A DNA stretch of 64,000 bases from Gentiana macrophylla. Its lineage: Eukaryota > Streptophyta > Magnoliopsida > Gentianales > Gentianaceae. The stretch is from positions 310,001 through 374,000 of the forward strand of contig JAOBSW010000108.1 in the NCBI GenBank assembly GCA_026214975.1, given 5' to 3'. Below are positions 47,422-59,946 of the stretch, in pieces. The number at the start of each line of letters is the position of its first letter. Position 1 is the first letter of the stretch. The notes under the pieces were generated by a model. It did no database searches and was not told the origin of the DNA. It saw only the letters and a program-made list of their open reading frames with translations. The position numbers and the translations under genes are program-made.

Positions 47422-49239
47422 TGCTGGATATACAAAAACCCGAATCCGGATCCGATCCATAATTGGATCGTCAGATCTGATTCTCAGCACCGATCGAGAC
47501 ACTCGATCTTGCACGACCAAAGCTACGAATAAATTCACACGCGATTTTACTACGATTTTAATTCACATAATTAATTAACACAACTACGAGAAGGATGAAG
47601 GTTTACCCAAATTGAAGAGGTTGAGCAATCGACAATAGGGAGAAGCCGCAGTCTTCTGGATTGTATCTCCAAGTGACGACTACTGGACGTCGATCCTCGT
47701 AATAGAACCTCCTTGAATATGCTCCAAGAAAAACCCTAGGTTTTTCTTCTCCTAATGGCTAAGACAAGAAAACAAAATTTATTTCTTTTTTCCAACTAAA
47801 GTGGCGCAATTTTGATCATAAAAATGGCGTGGATATTGTTCTGGTTAAATTTTGTGTTGGGAGAAACTCTCTTTTTTATAGGAAAATAACTAATAATTCA
47901 AGAGTTTATCTTTAACACACAAATTTGTTATTTCCTATTAGGAAAATAAAACATTTATCCAATAGGAAAACAAATTTTCTATTTATCCAATAAAAAACTA
48001 ATTTCTTATTTATAATTATTTAACACATAAATAATTACACTATCTGTATTATAATTAATTAAGAGAAAATTTCTTTTCCCAAAATCAAATAAAGTGGCGC
48101 CATTTTAATGCCAATTGGGATAATAGAAAATGTTTTTTCTATTTTATATATTATTTACCAAAATAAATTATACTCGCATATTCATTAAATAGACCAACTA
48201 TTTAATTTATTCTCGAGGTTCCACAAAACAAGAAAACACTCACGTGTTAGGAGCCAACAAGGTGACCATGGACCTATAACCAGTAGCTACAATAAATTGA
48301 ATAAATTATTCATCGAACAGAATATTTCTACTCAACATATTAATTTTGGAATTACGCCACCATAAATCCAAAACTGAACTCTATCAATTATAGATATAAC
48401 TTATTCTCAAAACGTCGAGTCGATAAGTGTCTATTGATATAATCATTACATACAGACTAACCCTCCATAGACTGTCCGTAATGAAACGGGATTATTTCCG
48501 TAAATCTTCTTCAATACATATTATCCTTATTTACCATTAACCCACTAGTGATCAATTAGTTCATAACCAATATGAACTCCGCGGATCGATCAGTTTCTAG
48601 GATTAACAAATAAGGGGATTGTCTTTCTGCTTCCCGCAAGAAGGAATGGATTCCATATTTGTGAGACACAAACTTCTCACTCATTCCAGAATAGTGCCAA
48701 CGTGGAAGTGATTCGGACTGCGCCTCTTAGCGACCCTTAACGAACACATCAAACCTATCCTGAAATAGGTAGGAGTATGTAATCACCTCAGGATTACGGT
48801 TAATCCATATATGATCATCTTGTGATTTAATGAGATTTCTCAATCACGGAATTATATGAGAAACGCAGATTAAATCGGTCCAGTCCTATATGACTCGATC
48901 TCTCATCATATATAAATGCCCCACTTAGACAACCAATGTCGACGGTCCGGATAGGACGGTCACACCATAAAGTGTTCTGGGCTCATTAATGGTGGTTTAA
49001 CTAATAGACCCCATACTTTGATTAAGTTCACCACAGACTAATAGCTCAAGTGTATCACCATAAACTTAATCCTCATGTGTGACACACACTAAGTTATATG
49101 GCTACATATGATACGACATGGGGTTTTCAGCAGTGTATTAAATATAAGCACAAAGCAAATAATAAGATGAGAATAAATCTGTCATTTATTAATTATAAAA
49201 TCAATTACATAAATTGTCTTTCGGGTGCTACTTCCAACA
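47422..49239 (-). mobile_element. Solo LTR of the element D family
   Basis: 1,818 bp. Minus strand starts TGTTGGAAGTAGC at 49239 and ends ATATCCAGCA at 47422. Flanks are TTAAG and TTAAT, a 5-bp duplication with one change. Collinear with the element D LTR (plus strand, 49840-51508), for example around 48420-48660 against 50280-50530. Minus-strand TATA near 47880. The surrounding B2 LTR is continuous across it when compared with B1 near 18190. Confidence 0.88.
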
Positions 49240-49839
49240 TTAATCTAGTGATAAAGACAGTCGGAGATCTAAAAAACGCAACAACTATTTCATGATTTCT
49301 TCACCAACGATTCCGATCTATGCACATATAGGGTAAATGAACTAACTACTACATGATTAGAACAAAATTAAACAATCACATCATACTAATCACACAAGAA
49401 CAACGACAGATCAACATCTAGAAAAATCCGGAAAAGCATGCCCTTGATGCCAAGCATAGATCTCTCCCTAGGAGGTGAATCCGTCAGATAAGTGACTAGA
49501 ACTCATAAATAAATAAAGACTTTTATTGCATAGTATATTTGTCATGAGAAAATTGTACAATCAAAATGAGGTCTACTTCCTCTTATTTATAGCTGAATAA
49601 ACCGACTTAGCTATCCTAAAAAACTACACCTCATCCAAGAAAGAGCATTTCCTGAAGATTCTCAGAAGCTCGATCTTGCGGTGGCACACCTCGCAATTGC
49701 AAGGGTATTTTTATACTTTTCCACTCTTCTGACTTAACTGAATGTTCTGGAACGTCCTAGTCCCAACTCTTTATCCAGTCCGCTCCATAATCCGTCTTCA
49801 ACACTTGGCCAAAATCTCGTTACCTTAAAATAGTCCAGT

Positions 49840-51508
49840 TGTTAGGTCTAGTGCTCGAAAGACAATTATCTAATTTTTTTATGACAGAATTAATAATTCA
49901 TCTTATTATATGCATGTATGCTTATAATTAAGACACTACTAAAAACTCTAAGTACCTCGTTTATGTAATCACAAAACTCAGTGTATGGCTATACACAAGA
50001 GGATTGATCTTGAGTTCCAAGAGGATTGACCAAGCAGGGCATTTATATATGATGATAATAATATAGGGCTGGACCGATTTGATTTGAGTTCTCGATATAA
50101 TTCCGTGATCGAGAAGTCTTATTGAATCAAAAGATGATCATATATGGATTAATCTCAATCCGGAGGTGATCACAGACGACTGCTTAGACTAGGGTAGGGT
50201 TTGATGCGTTAGTAAGGATCACTTCGTAGTATGTGGTCCAACACTTCTCGTTGGCTCTATTTTAGGATGAGTAAGTAGTCTGTGCTATCACAGATATGGA
50301 ATCCATTCCTTCCCTCGAGAAGTAGACAGACATTTCCCTTATTTGTTAATCCTAGAAACTGATCGATGGCGCCAGTTCATATTATATTAGTTATGAACTA
50401 ATTGATCACTAGGGGTTAATGGTAAATAAGGATAAGATGTTTCGAGTACCGTTTATGGAAATATCCCGATTCGTAACGAACAGTCTATGGAGGATTTATC
50501 CGTATGTAATGATTATATCAGTGGACACCTTATGACTCATGGTTGTGTGTAAGTTTATATCTATATTCGGCAGAGTTCAGTTTCAAAGTTTATGGTAATC
50601 CCGGAATTAATAGATTGAATATTATTGTTCGGTCAGACGAATAATTTTATTCAATTTATTGTACCTACTGAATATGGGTCCATGGTCCCGACATGGCTCT
50701 TAATATAGCATATACGTTTTCTCGTCGTTTCACCTCAATTATAATTAAATAGTTTGATTGGAATGTTTAATTGATATGTTGATTAATTATTTAGTTGGAC
50801 TAGATAATTAAATACATGGAAAAAAATGTTTTTTGTGGACTCGGCCCAAATAAATGAAAAATACGCATGACCTAATTAATTAGGTGTATGGCCGCATTTT
50901 GTATATTATTATTTGTTGGGGAATTAGTTTTCTTGATAAATAATAAGACATGTGATAAAATTATTTATTTGTTAAATAATTTAAGGAAAAGAAAATATTT
51001 TATTTATCTAAACTAATTCAGGAATATTCTAGATTTATCTTTTTAAGGAAAAGGAATATTTTGATTGATTTTGTATTAATTAAATAATGCCTTGGATGCT
51101 AGGATTTCTCTCCTATATAAAGAGAGTTCTCCCAAGCCAATATATAACACATCACACGACTTTTGGGTAGTAAAATAGGTTTGATATTTCGGCTATATTA
51201 CTAAGTGTTCGAGTTTCAGAAAACTACGGGTTTTCTAAGGTAGCATATCGAAGAGGTCCGGCGGCTTGAAACACCATCCACCTGGTGGTGCTTGGAAACA
51301 CATGTTGGAAGACTTTGGCTTCTCAACTAGCTCGGTTTGGATTGACCTTGTTCTTGGTGTTTTGCACCATAAAAAGGTTGGTAATCTAACCCCCTCGTAG
51401 GTTAGATTTATTATTCATGTGTTTTGTTCATTTAGATCTAGATCTGATATTTATTCCGCTGCGTAATCGGGTGGATCTTAGATCCATCCGGCGATATTAC
51501 ATCCTACA
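49840..51508 (+). repeat. Element D 5' LTR (copia type)
   Basis: 1,669 bp, TGTTAGGTCTAGTGC...ATCCTACA. TATATAAA at 51114-51121. Followed by primer site TGGTATCGGAG at 51511-51521, one base from the usual iMet-type TGGTATCAGAG. No 3' LTR is found in the window. Confidence 0.87.
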
Positions 51509-54500
51509 AGTGGTATCGGAGTCTTTGAACTATCAATCATACATGCATATTTCGAAGCATATAAAATTACATAGGAAATAAAAAAAACATCTAAAATTAT
51601 ATATATATAATTTTATTTTTTTTCCGGGAAAATATTTAATTCAGCCGACATAAAAAAAAAAATTTAAAAAGGGTTTTATTATAAATAAATTGGATTTATG
51701 TAATTTAAAAAGTCTTTCTCCACTCGGGTGTTCGTAGTTCGTGATCCGGCGGTTCGAGATCAAGATTTGAAGATCAAGACTCGAAGACATAGTTTAAGGT
51801 TTTACTTTTCCTTTGAAAATAGGTTAGTCGGGGGTACCAACGGTCCATCTCGGTGTTTATTTTTCCGTATCTTTTTTGTGTACGATCGAAATTATGTGAT
51901 AGAAACCAGAAAATTATCATGACATGCATCATATGACGAATCCACTCTAATGCATACATATAGCTAGTTTATTTCGAATAAATTAGGCATGTATAACTCG
52001 TATAATTAGTTAAAAGCTTTTTTAATTAATATGTGGTAGTTAATTAAAATAAGTAACTAATTATAAAAACCGAGGAACCGGGTTTTGTCAATCGTTACGA
52101 TTTTAGTGATGGATTCTCGGTGAATCTCACTTAGATAAATCGTTGAGTTTTCGTTGATGGCTTCTCAGTGAACCCACCTTAAACAGAAACGAAATTACGC
52201 TTTGGTTGACAATATAGAAATCGGAAAATCTTAGTACATGGGTTGGGAAATGGTCTAACCATGGTTGGGCGAGTTCAACCGAGCTTCGGCTCAATCGACA
52301 CCCCTCCACGTGTGATGTACGTTACAGTAGTTCGACAAGACTTAGCATAAGCCGATAAGCCGTCGGGCTAAACGGGGCTTCTGTTGCCGGATTAGCCCGA
52401 ACTGTCACACATGTTCCAACGAACTAGACGGCGTAGGCTTGCCTACTTAACTGACCCTGTTCGGAGTACTTTGATTCATTGTTTCTTATTGTCAAGACCG
52501 AAATTGTAATTAGTAAACCCACCACTTTTTTTTTCAAATTATTGAGTGTGAGCGGGGAAGGCGACATCCAACCGCACGGCCTCTACTATAAATGCAAGCA
52601 CGTGAGAGAAGGGTGACACCTCAAGCCGCTTTGATTCCGGCCCCCTAAGGGTGGTGTTCACCCCTATCAAAATTCAAGACTTGGTTTCCGAAAGGATAGG
52701 ATTTCGGGTACTCCTTGAGTCACTGACCGACCCTGCGGCGGCACACTCAGGGCGTACTTGGAGATCGGATATAGTAGGTCACACTCTTTATGGATATTTT
52801 TGAAATATCTAGGCTAGAAAAAGAAAGGTAATCAATGATTAAAGACCGGGATGTCGGATTCCCGTGGGATGTTTGATTCTCAAAGTTTAATCCTTGAGAG
52901 AGATTGTCTCAGTTTGATCGTCGCCTCTTTGACTGACCCTGCGGCGGCACTGAGGTGTGAGATTAAATCCTTGGAATGGTAGGATAGACTTTTAACAAGT
53001 TTATTATTCCTAAAATAAAAATCTTGTAGTGAAAATTTATTTTTTGAATTTAACATTCTGTCATGTTTATTTTAGAACTTTAATCTCTAGGCTACTAAAC
53101 TGTTAGTAATAGGACTTCATTAAAAATGTGGATGTAACAAGTACGTTGTAATTATCAAAAGAATGCAGTTAATTTTTCGTAAGAGATTTTTTCCTTGAGC
53201 CTTTAAAAACTTAAGTGACATAGTATAGATATATCACGGATGACACTCATGTTGAACGAGAGACGACCATACTTAGTTTACAAAAGATGATATAGGACTA
53301 TCAGATAAATTCATTTAGTGAATTTTAAAAGGTGTATTTACACGGCAAAAATTTCTAATTGAAAAATTGGAAAATCAGACATAAGGTGTTTGCTGGTTAG
53401 ACAGTATTTGGAACCGATGAACTGCACAAGAGTTTTTCCATTCATTGAAAAAACGAGAATAAAGCGTTACTAGTTAGACAGTATCTAGAACTGATAAACT
53501 AGTGGGAGCTTAGTTCTGGAGATTTTATAATCTTTGAAACATCATGAACACAACATTGCTAGTTAGACAGTATTTGGAACTGATAAACTAGTGGGAGCTT
53601 AGTTCTAGGTGATGTTCTAATCTTTGAAAAATCATAAATACAATGTGTCGCTAGTTAGACGGTATTTGGAACCGATAAACTAGTGGGAGCTTTGCTCTTA
53701 TGATTTGTCGATTAGAAAAATCGAATAGTCCAAGCTAGTAACACTAGACATCCCACAGTTCAAGAGTAGTGTCTACTCAAACGAACTGCTAGTTCAAGAC
53801 TGCTTCCACTTAAGGAAAGTCGAGAATGGAAAAGAATGTTTATACATGTTAGTCATCTAAACTAAGTAGTTTTAAGGCTAAACAGGAAAATTAATAAATT
53901 GGAAAAAAGGGGAAAAGGAAAGTGATTTCGGATCACTGACCAATGTATCCTTAGCAATTTTCTCAAAAGCTAAGTTCTTTGGAAGAACTGGGTAGCTTTG
54001 CATTAAACGATAAATAAAATAGACAACGGGCAGTTATTTCAGATAGACTAGTGGGAGTGATATAAGAAAATGAATCTCGGATTCAATTCTTGAGTATCAC
54101 AGAAAATTCATTTTCTGTTTTCAGATTCATTGGAAAGAACGTATTCATTTTCAATAGGATAATTTGTTTGTCTTATTGACGTTGAATATAACATTCGTAG
54201 CACGAACCCAAGACTCAGACTATTGTTTGATAAAGTCAGAATCACTAAGAAATGCTGAATAGGTATATATGTAACACATCTTAAACAATATAAACGCAAA
54301 TGGTTTCCGTATTTTGATAAACACTTCTTTATATACTATTAATTAGTGCATATTCCCTAACGACAGGATCTGCAGACTGGCTTAGGGTGATTCTTATCTC
54401 CCAGTCAAAGGAACCATGTCTTAAAGGAACAATGCCTAAGTTTCCTTTCAATCGGGAAAGGGTTATAGATTTAAAGAAGTTACATAGCTTGTTCATATCG

Positions 54501-54879
54501 ACCTTCGGGGTCATATGAAAGATACAAGCTATTAGGAGCTTTTTCAAGTAGTGACATCTAGTCTGACAACTACTCGAAACTCCAATAAGTTTATCCAAAA
54601 TATTAGGAGGAATCTCTAATTCCACCAGAGATAGGGTATTCCATACTCAAGTATAGGCTTTCGTATAGTCTTCGGGACTGATGCTCGGCCTACCTCCCAG
54701 TAGAATGTTTTCACTAAACGATACACCATAAATTTGCCTTATATAGTTATTCAAGTGCTACGATACACTACTTAACTCATTAGTTGCAAAAAATAACGGC
54801 TTAAATTATCATGTGAAACCGTGAAGTCTATCTAGAAGATGACTACACATTTGTGGATACGGAGTGAAGATTATCACTA
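51509..54879 (+). other. Element D internal region (noncoding, right end approximate)
   Basis: About 3.4 kb without supported genes. It has GC-rich blocks near 52452, 52722 and 52931 sharing CTGACC(GA)CCCTGCGGCGGCAC-like sequence, and a tandem array at 53391-53705. The 98-codon minus-strand ORF at 54329-54625 is open, but I recognise no family and codon use gives no support. The join to element E near 54880 shows no clear LTR or target duplication, so a deletion or truncated insertion is likely. Confidence 0.6.
53391..53705 (+). repeat. Four-copy tandem repeat, about 80-91 bp period
   Basis: Copies begin at 53391, 53470, 53559 and 53650 with GCTAGTTAGACAGTATTTGG. Three end with AACTAGTGGGAGCTT, a purine motif like a copia polypurine tract. 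A similar GACTAGTGGGAGC occurs in Element 3 at 31940. Confidence 0.85.
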
Positions 54880-55513
54880 GTCAGTTTCTTGACTGACTTG
54901 GAGCATTAACTGAGATTTTACTCTTCTTCAAATATCAGTACTCCAGTTTTTCATCTGATTATAATTGATTTAATCAGAGTACACCATGACTCATTATCAT
55001 CTAAGAAATCATTGTCCTTATGATTCTTAGGTCTTCATACAAGATCCATATAGTCTGTTCAGGTCACCACAATCTTGCCTGAAGTCTAACTCTACAGTCT
55101 CGACGTAGTCTTCATAACTGAGTTTGAACCCTCAGTTCTTCAATCTTCATTAACTAAGTCTGTGACCCTCAGTTCTTCAACTTCCAGATAAGGCAACTGA
55201 GTCTGTGTCCCTCAGCGAACTTATCTTCTTCAGTTTCATCTATGTGTATTCTGAGTCAGTTTGTTTATCTTGATGATTTAGATTTTTCTGAAGGACTTCC
55301 AGTTTTCAGTTTTACGACACACTAACTATTACAGTGCTTGTCTGATGTAAGCTATACAAATATCAGACTCTAGTAAAACCTAAACATTCAGTTATAGACA
55401 ACTTTTAGCTTTTCACTATAACAGCTAGCTTCAGCACTTCATCAACGAGGTTAAGATAATACTTTGAATAATTAGGATGAATTATCATCAGAACATAAAT
55501 TTTATTTCCCATA
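54880..55513 (-). repeat. Element E 3' LTR, truncated (family F2)
   Basis: Minus strand begins TATGGGAAATAAAATTT, a damaged form of TGTTGGGAATAAAATTT seen at 40893. Collinearity with 40893-41600 holds to about 54880. The TATA box, R and U5 are lost at the junction with element D. Confidence 0.8.
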
Positions 55514-55701
55514 ATTTCCCCCTTTTTGATGATGCCAAAACTCTCCCTAAAAGAAAAGCTTAAAGATCAAAACAATGTAAAACTGAAAAACTGGATTTCA
55601 TTAGAATGATCAAAAACTGGAATAGTTAGATTTAGTCCAAACAACTGAGATTAAAGACTAAGCTTTTTCTTAACTGAAATAAACTTCTTTTCCTTGTCAT
55701 A

Positions 55702-58032
55702 CTAATGATATTCATTTTCTAGCTTGGAGTATTCCGTAGAAAATGTCTTGTTGTAGTCAAATTGACTTCCTTCTTTCCATATTCTCCATAGAATCAGCTT
55801 TGGTAAGTCTGATTCTTTCAAGTAGTATTTTTCAAATTCGACTACATCAACTTTCATTTGTTCAGTTTTGTCTTTAATCTTCAGTTTTTCATCAATCCTC
55901 TGATTCTTCTTATATTGTGCCATTTTCTGTTTTGAGAATACATCAGATAAAAAGTAGTTCAAGGATTCTTCAAATGTCCTGTCCTTGTACTTGGCTTTAA
56001 TAGGATTGTGATCGTTGATAAACTTCATCCACAGATCCTTTGTAAGAGTAGCTCTCTTTTCTCCAGGTTGACTGTATTTCTCAATGAGTCGTTTCATCGC
56101 TTAGTTCTCTCCTTAAGAACTTAGGATCTGATTTGTATCTTTGCAATTCTTCTTCAAGTCGCTTCATCTCTTTAAGTAACTTCATCTTTTCTTCTTCAGC
56201 TTCCCCATTTTTGGAATCATATAGCTGATCTACCAAGGCATGGGTTGCATGTGGGTCGGCTGATATACGTTTTGAGAAGTAATTACTTCCTTAAAGGTGA
56301 GTTTCTAACTTTGTAGATATCTTTGATTCATGTGCCAATAAGCTTGAGCATGAGTTTCTGATCTCATGCGGTTGAGTCTTCTAGTTTCATTTTAGTAAAT
56401 GAAATTTCAAGCGAGAACTTGAAGCTGGATTTGTGGATCATCTCTAGTCTTGCATGAACCGAGACATCGATTCTGTTTTATAATCGAGATATCCGAAATA
56501 TTTGATAGAAGGCAATTTTGTGCATCCTTGTGGTCGAGCACAATCTTCAAGTTTTCATGAACTTTGGCCAACTCATCCTTTGTTAGGATGTCAGAAGGAT
56601 CATATGTCGTTTCAGGTTGATCCTTGGGGTGAGTGATGTCGTCAATAATCATCAGTTGTCGATTATGAGTTCTATCACCGCTTGTCGAGTGTCGATTGTC
56701 GATTTTCAAGCGAAACTCTTCTTGTTGACTTGCAGTTTGAGTAGCCAGAGGTTGAGGTTGAATTTCTAAGTGCAAAACTGTAGTCACATTAGCTTCTTTT
56801 CTTGTAAGCAAAACTGATGTGGCTGATTCTCTCCTTTGAGCTAGTTCAGTAAACCTTTTGAAACAGTTTTCAAGAAACTCTGATATAGGAAATAGAGCAT
56901 ATAGATCTCCGATTTCCAATTTCACCAAGAGTAACTTTTCTTCACTTTGTAGACTAGCATCACGAGAATCCTCTGGTTTAAGCTTCATCTTCATTAGTCT
57001 GACAATTTTATCAGCTTCAAAAACTGGGGCTGATTGCTGAACTGATTGATGTTGTGATTGAGAAGTATTATCAGCAGGAGTGGTTTTCCTTGTATCTTTA
57101 GTTGTCAGCTGTTGTTGTTGTTCCCCCTCAGTTGGTGCTGTCATACTTAAGGTTGCTGGGAATGAACATCTTACAACTGATCTTTCATGTGCTGAGTCTG
57201 CCTTTCGCTTGATTCCTCGTGTTGATTTCCTCTTTGAGACACGCTTTTCTCCGCCAGGTTGGGAAGTTGTTCTTGTTTTTGCTGCTATTTCCTTTGTAGT
57301 TTCAGCTTGCCTTGCTTGCTTCCCTTCCTTAAGTCATTCCAGGTAGAATTGGACGATTCCACTGAGTGTTTTCTTCAGTCGGAATCTACCAACAGTTGCA
57401 TGACCTTCAGCTTGAGCTCTCTGTACACTGTCTAATTCGGCTAAATGTTGCTTCTTTATCTGATTGACTATATAACCTGCCCAATTGAATTCTATTTCAT
57501 CCCAGATAATGTTCATCAGATAGATGTTTTCTTCAGATAGTGTACTGATTACTTTGGATTTTCCAATGACATGCTTGCTGAGCCATCTGCTGAGGTGTCC
57601 AAATTCTGGCTTGATTTTGTCAACATGAATACCAACTTCGATTGGTACCGTAGAAAAAGTTACCTTCTTTAGAAATGTAGTCCTATCCAATGGTAGTGTA
57701 GACAAACATGTTGATGTCACAGATGAATTTGCGAAGCCAAAAAGTGACATCATGACTTTTTCGTTGATAGCAATTCGATCTCCACGAACTGTTGTCATTA
57801 AGGAGTCTCTTACCAAACGCATATTTTGCTAAAATTGTAATATACCTTCCAAGTCACATTTTTCTTTGAATGTCACTTCTAGAATATTTCTTAATCCTGG
57901 TTGTTTTTCAATCTTTGCACAGATGTGACTTGCTAACAAAGTGTTTTGACACATAGCTTCATACATTTCGAATGAAAATTCATCTAGCTCTATTATTAGT
58001 CATTCTTGTTTTGATTTGTCTGAAGTGGCCAT
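55702..58032 (-). pseudogene. Element E extra ORF after RNase H (ORF3)
   Basis: Start ATG at 58032 (MATSDKSKQE). One reading frame is kept over 2.3 kb: 58032-57823, 57822-57334, 57333-56407 and 56097-55702 all share it. In-frame stops lie at about 58000, 57829, 57334 and 56407, with more between 56406 and 56098. N-terminal block homologous to ORF3 of element C. A middle helical block precedes a basic stretch (EKRVSKRKSTRGIKRK, about 57250-57200) that could be a nuclear localisation signal. Then come a Gln/Thr-rich segment and a Lys/Glu-rich, coiled-coil-like C-terminal block. No membrane segment seen. Function unknown; position is that of the SIRE-type extra ORF. Confidence 0.75.
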
Positions 58033-58513
58033 ATCTGGGTGTGAACACAAAAATTGATTTTTGAGAGGAGAGGGTTGCGAAGAGCCTGATTCTGTTTTGA
58101 TGAAAGAGACGAGGAATTTGAAATTTGATTGAAAGTAGTGTGAACGAGGGATGAATAAATAGGTAGGATATACTGGCGGTTGAGTAGTACAACTTATCAA
58201 ATTCCATGACGGTTTTGAGTAACCAATGTATGCACTGTTCTGACAATCGTGGGATGTACACGCAATATTCTGACAAAAGGAACTGCAGTAATTAATTGCG
58301 ATATAACTGATGTCGCTTTTATCTTGTCAACTTTTGACTTAAGTTGACTGGGATAGAAACAAAGACTGAAGTCAGTTTGAAGATGTAACTTTCAGTTTTG
58401 GAAAATTATTCGATTTGATTTGATTGATCGATTTGAAATTGTTGATGTCAATGACTAATCATTAAGTGAGCGCTTTCAAAGATAACAAAGATTAATCCCT
58501 TGATGAATTTCGC
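58033..58513 (-). other. Spacer between RNase H and ORF3 of element E
   Basis: About 0.48 kb, noncoding. It corresponds to 37331-37866 in element C. Small ORFs here are out of frame with ORF3. Confidence 0.6.
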
Positions 58514-59946
58514 TTAAGCGATTTCACCGACTTTGATTATCCCTAATTCGATTCTTAGTTTGGCAAATCTGTCTTTGTCCAATGGCTTTGTAAAGATATC
58601 TGCCAACTGATCTTCAGTAGGTACATAAAGAACTGTTATATCCTTTTTCTCTGCATGATATCTTATGAAGTGGTGACGCACATCAATGTGCTTTGTCCTT
58701 GAGTGTAAAACTGGATTATCAGTGATTGCAATTGCACTTGTTTTATCACACATTATGCGAATCATTCCTTCTTCTATCCCATAATCTCTTAATTGCTGTC
58801 TGATCCCTAAAAATTGAGCACAACAACTTCCAGCTGCTATGTATTCAGCTTCAGCTGTAGAAGTTGAGATTGATTTTGCTTTTTGCTAAACTATGACACA
58901 AGTCTATTTCCTAGTAACTGACATGTGCCTGATGTGCTTTTTCTGTCCACTTTTCATCCAGCATAATCTGAGTCTGAATAAGATATTAGCTTGAACTCTC
59001 CTTCTTTTGAATACCAAATTCCAACTCTATTTGTGTCTTCTAGATATTTCAATGTTCTTTTCACAACTGTGAGATGACTTTCTTTTGGTTTTGACTAAAA
59101 TCTTACACATACACCGACAGTAAATGATATATCTGGTCTACTTGCTATAAGATAGAGTAAGCTTCCAATCATCCTTCTGTACAGTGTTTGATCAACAACT
59201 TTGCCTTCTTTATCTTCATCTAATCTGATGTTGGTCCCCATTGGTAGTAGAAATTCCAGTTGATTTTTCCATGCCAAACTTTTTGATAAGTTCTCTAGTA
59301 TACTTGGTTTGGTGAATGAAAATTCCATCATCTATTGTTTAACTTGTAATCCAAGGAAGTAATTCAATTCTCCCATCATACTCATTTGGAATTTTCTTTT
59401 CATCAAACTTGCAAATTTCTCATATAATTGTTCATCTTCCGATCCAAAGATGACGTCATCAACATAAATTTGAACAAGTAGAGTATTTTCACCATTTTTC
59501 ATTCTGAACAATGTTTTATACCAAGCTCTTGGTGCTTGTTTACTAGAAACTAAGACAAAGTTTCATACCAAGCTCTTGGTGCTTGTTTTAATCCATAAAG
59601 AGCTTTCCTTAGTCTGAAAACTTTATCAGCTTGATCTTTGATTTCAAATCCAGGCGGTTGTTGAACATATACTTCTTCTTCAAGAATTCCATTTAAAAAT
59701 GCACTTTTAACATCCATCTAGGAAAACATTGAATTTCTTATGAGCTGCGAAGGCAAGAAATAGTCTGATTTCTTCTAATCTTGCAACCGGTGCGTAGGTT
59801 TCATCAAAGTCTATGCATTCTGCTTGAGAGTATCCCTTAGCTACAAGACTAGCTTTGTTTCTAATAATATTCCCATCTTCATCAAGTTTGTTTCTGAAAA
59901 CCCATTTGGTTCCTATGATATTCACATGAGCTGGTCTTTCTACCAA
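58514..59946 (-). pseudogene. Element E reverse transcriptase and RNase H
   Basis: RT opens at about 59946: [45 protein letters not shown]. The frame breaks at the first catalytic Asp motif (FNVF then a shift near 59715), resumes with YVQQPPGF and [12 protein letters not shown], and breaks again at a 47-bp duplication (59521-59590). YVDDVIFGS is intact near 59465. RNase H follows with SRPDISFTVG, SISTSTAEAEYIAAGSCC and, in an open frame 58765-58514, HIDVRHHFIRYH and DIFTKPL. The catalytic boxes exist but not in one frame. Confidence 0.9.

Larger units (their letters stand above)
45327..49839 (-). repeat. B2 5' LTR, broken into three pieces
   Basis: Pieces 45327-45416, 46854-47421 and 49245-49839 join into about 1.25 kb collinear with the B1 LTR (17524 to about 18780). 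They include minus-strand TATAAATA at 49591-49584. Two solo LTRs interrupt it. The outer about 175 bp are missing where element D starts. Confidence 0.83.

Noticed and set aside
54329..54625. 98-codon minus-strand ORF as a possible gene
   Set aside because: No recognisable domain, no supporting context, and it lies in the degenerate region between elements D and E. Kept only as a note.
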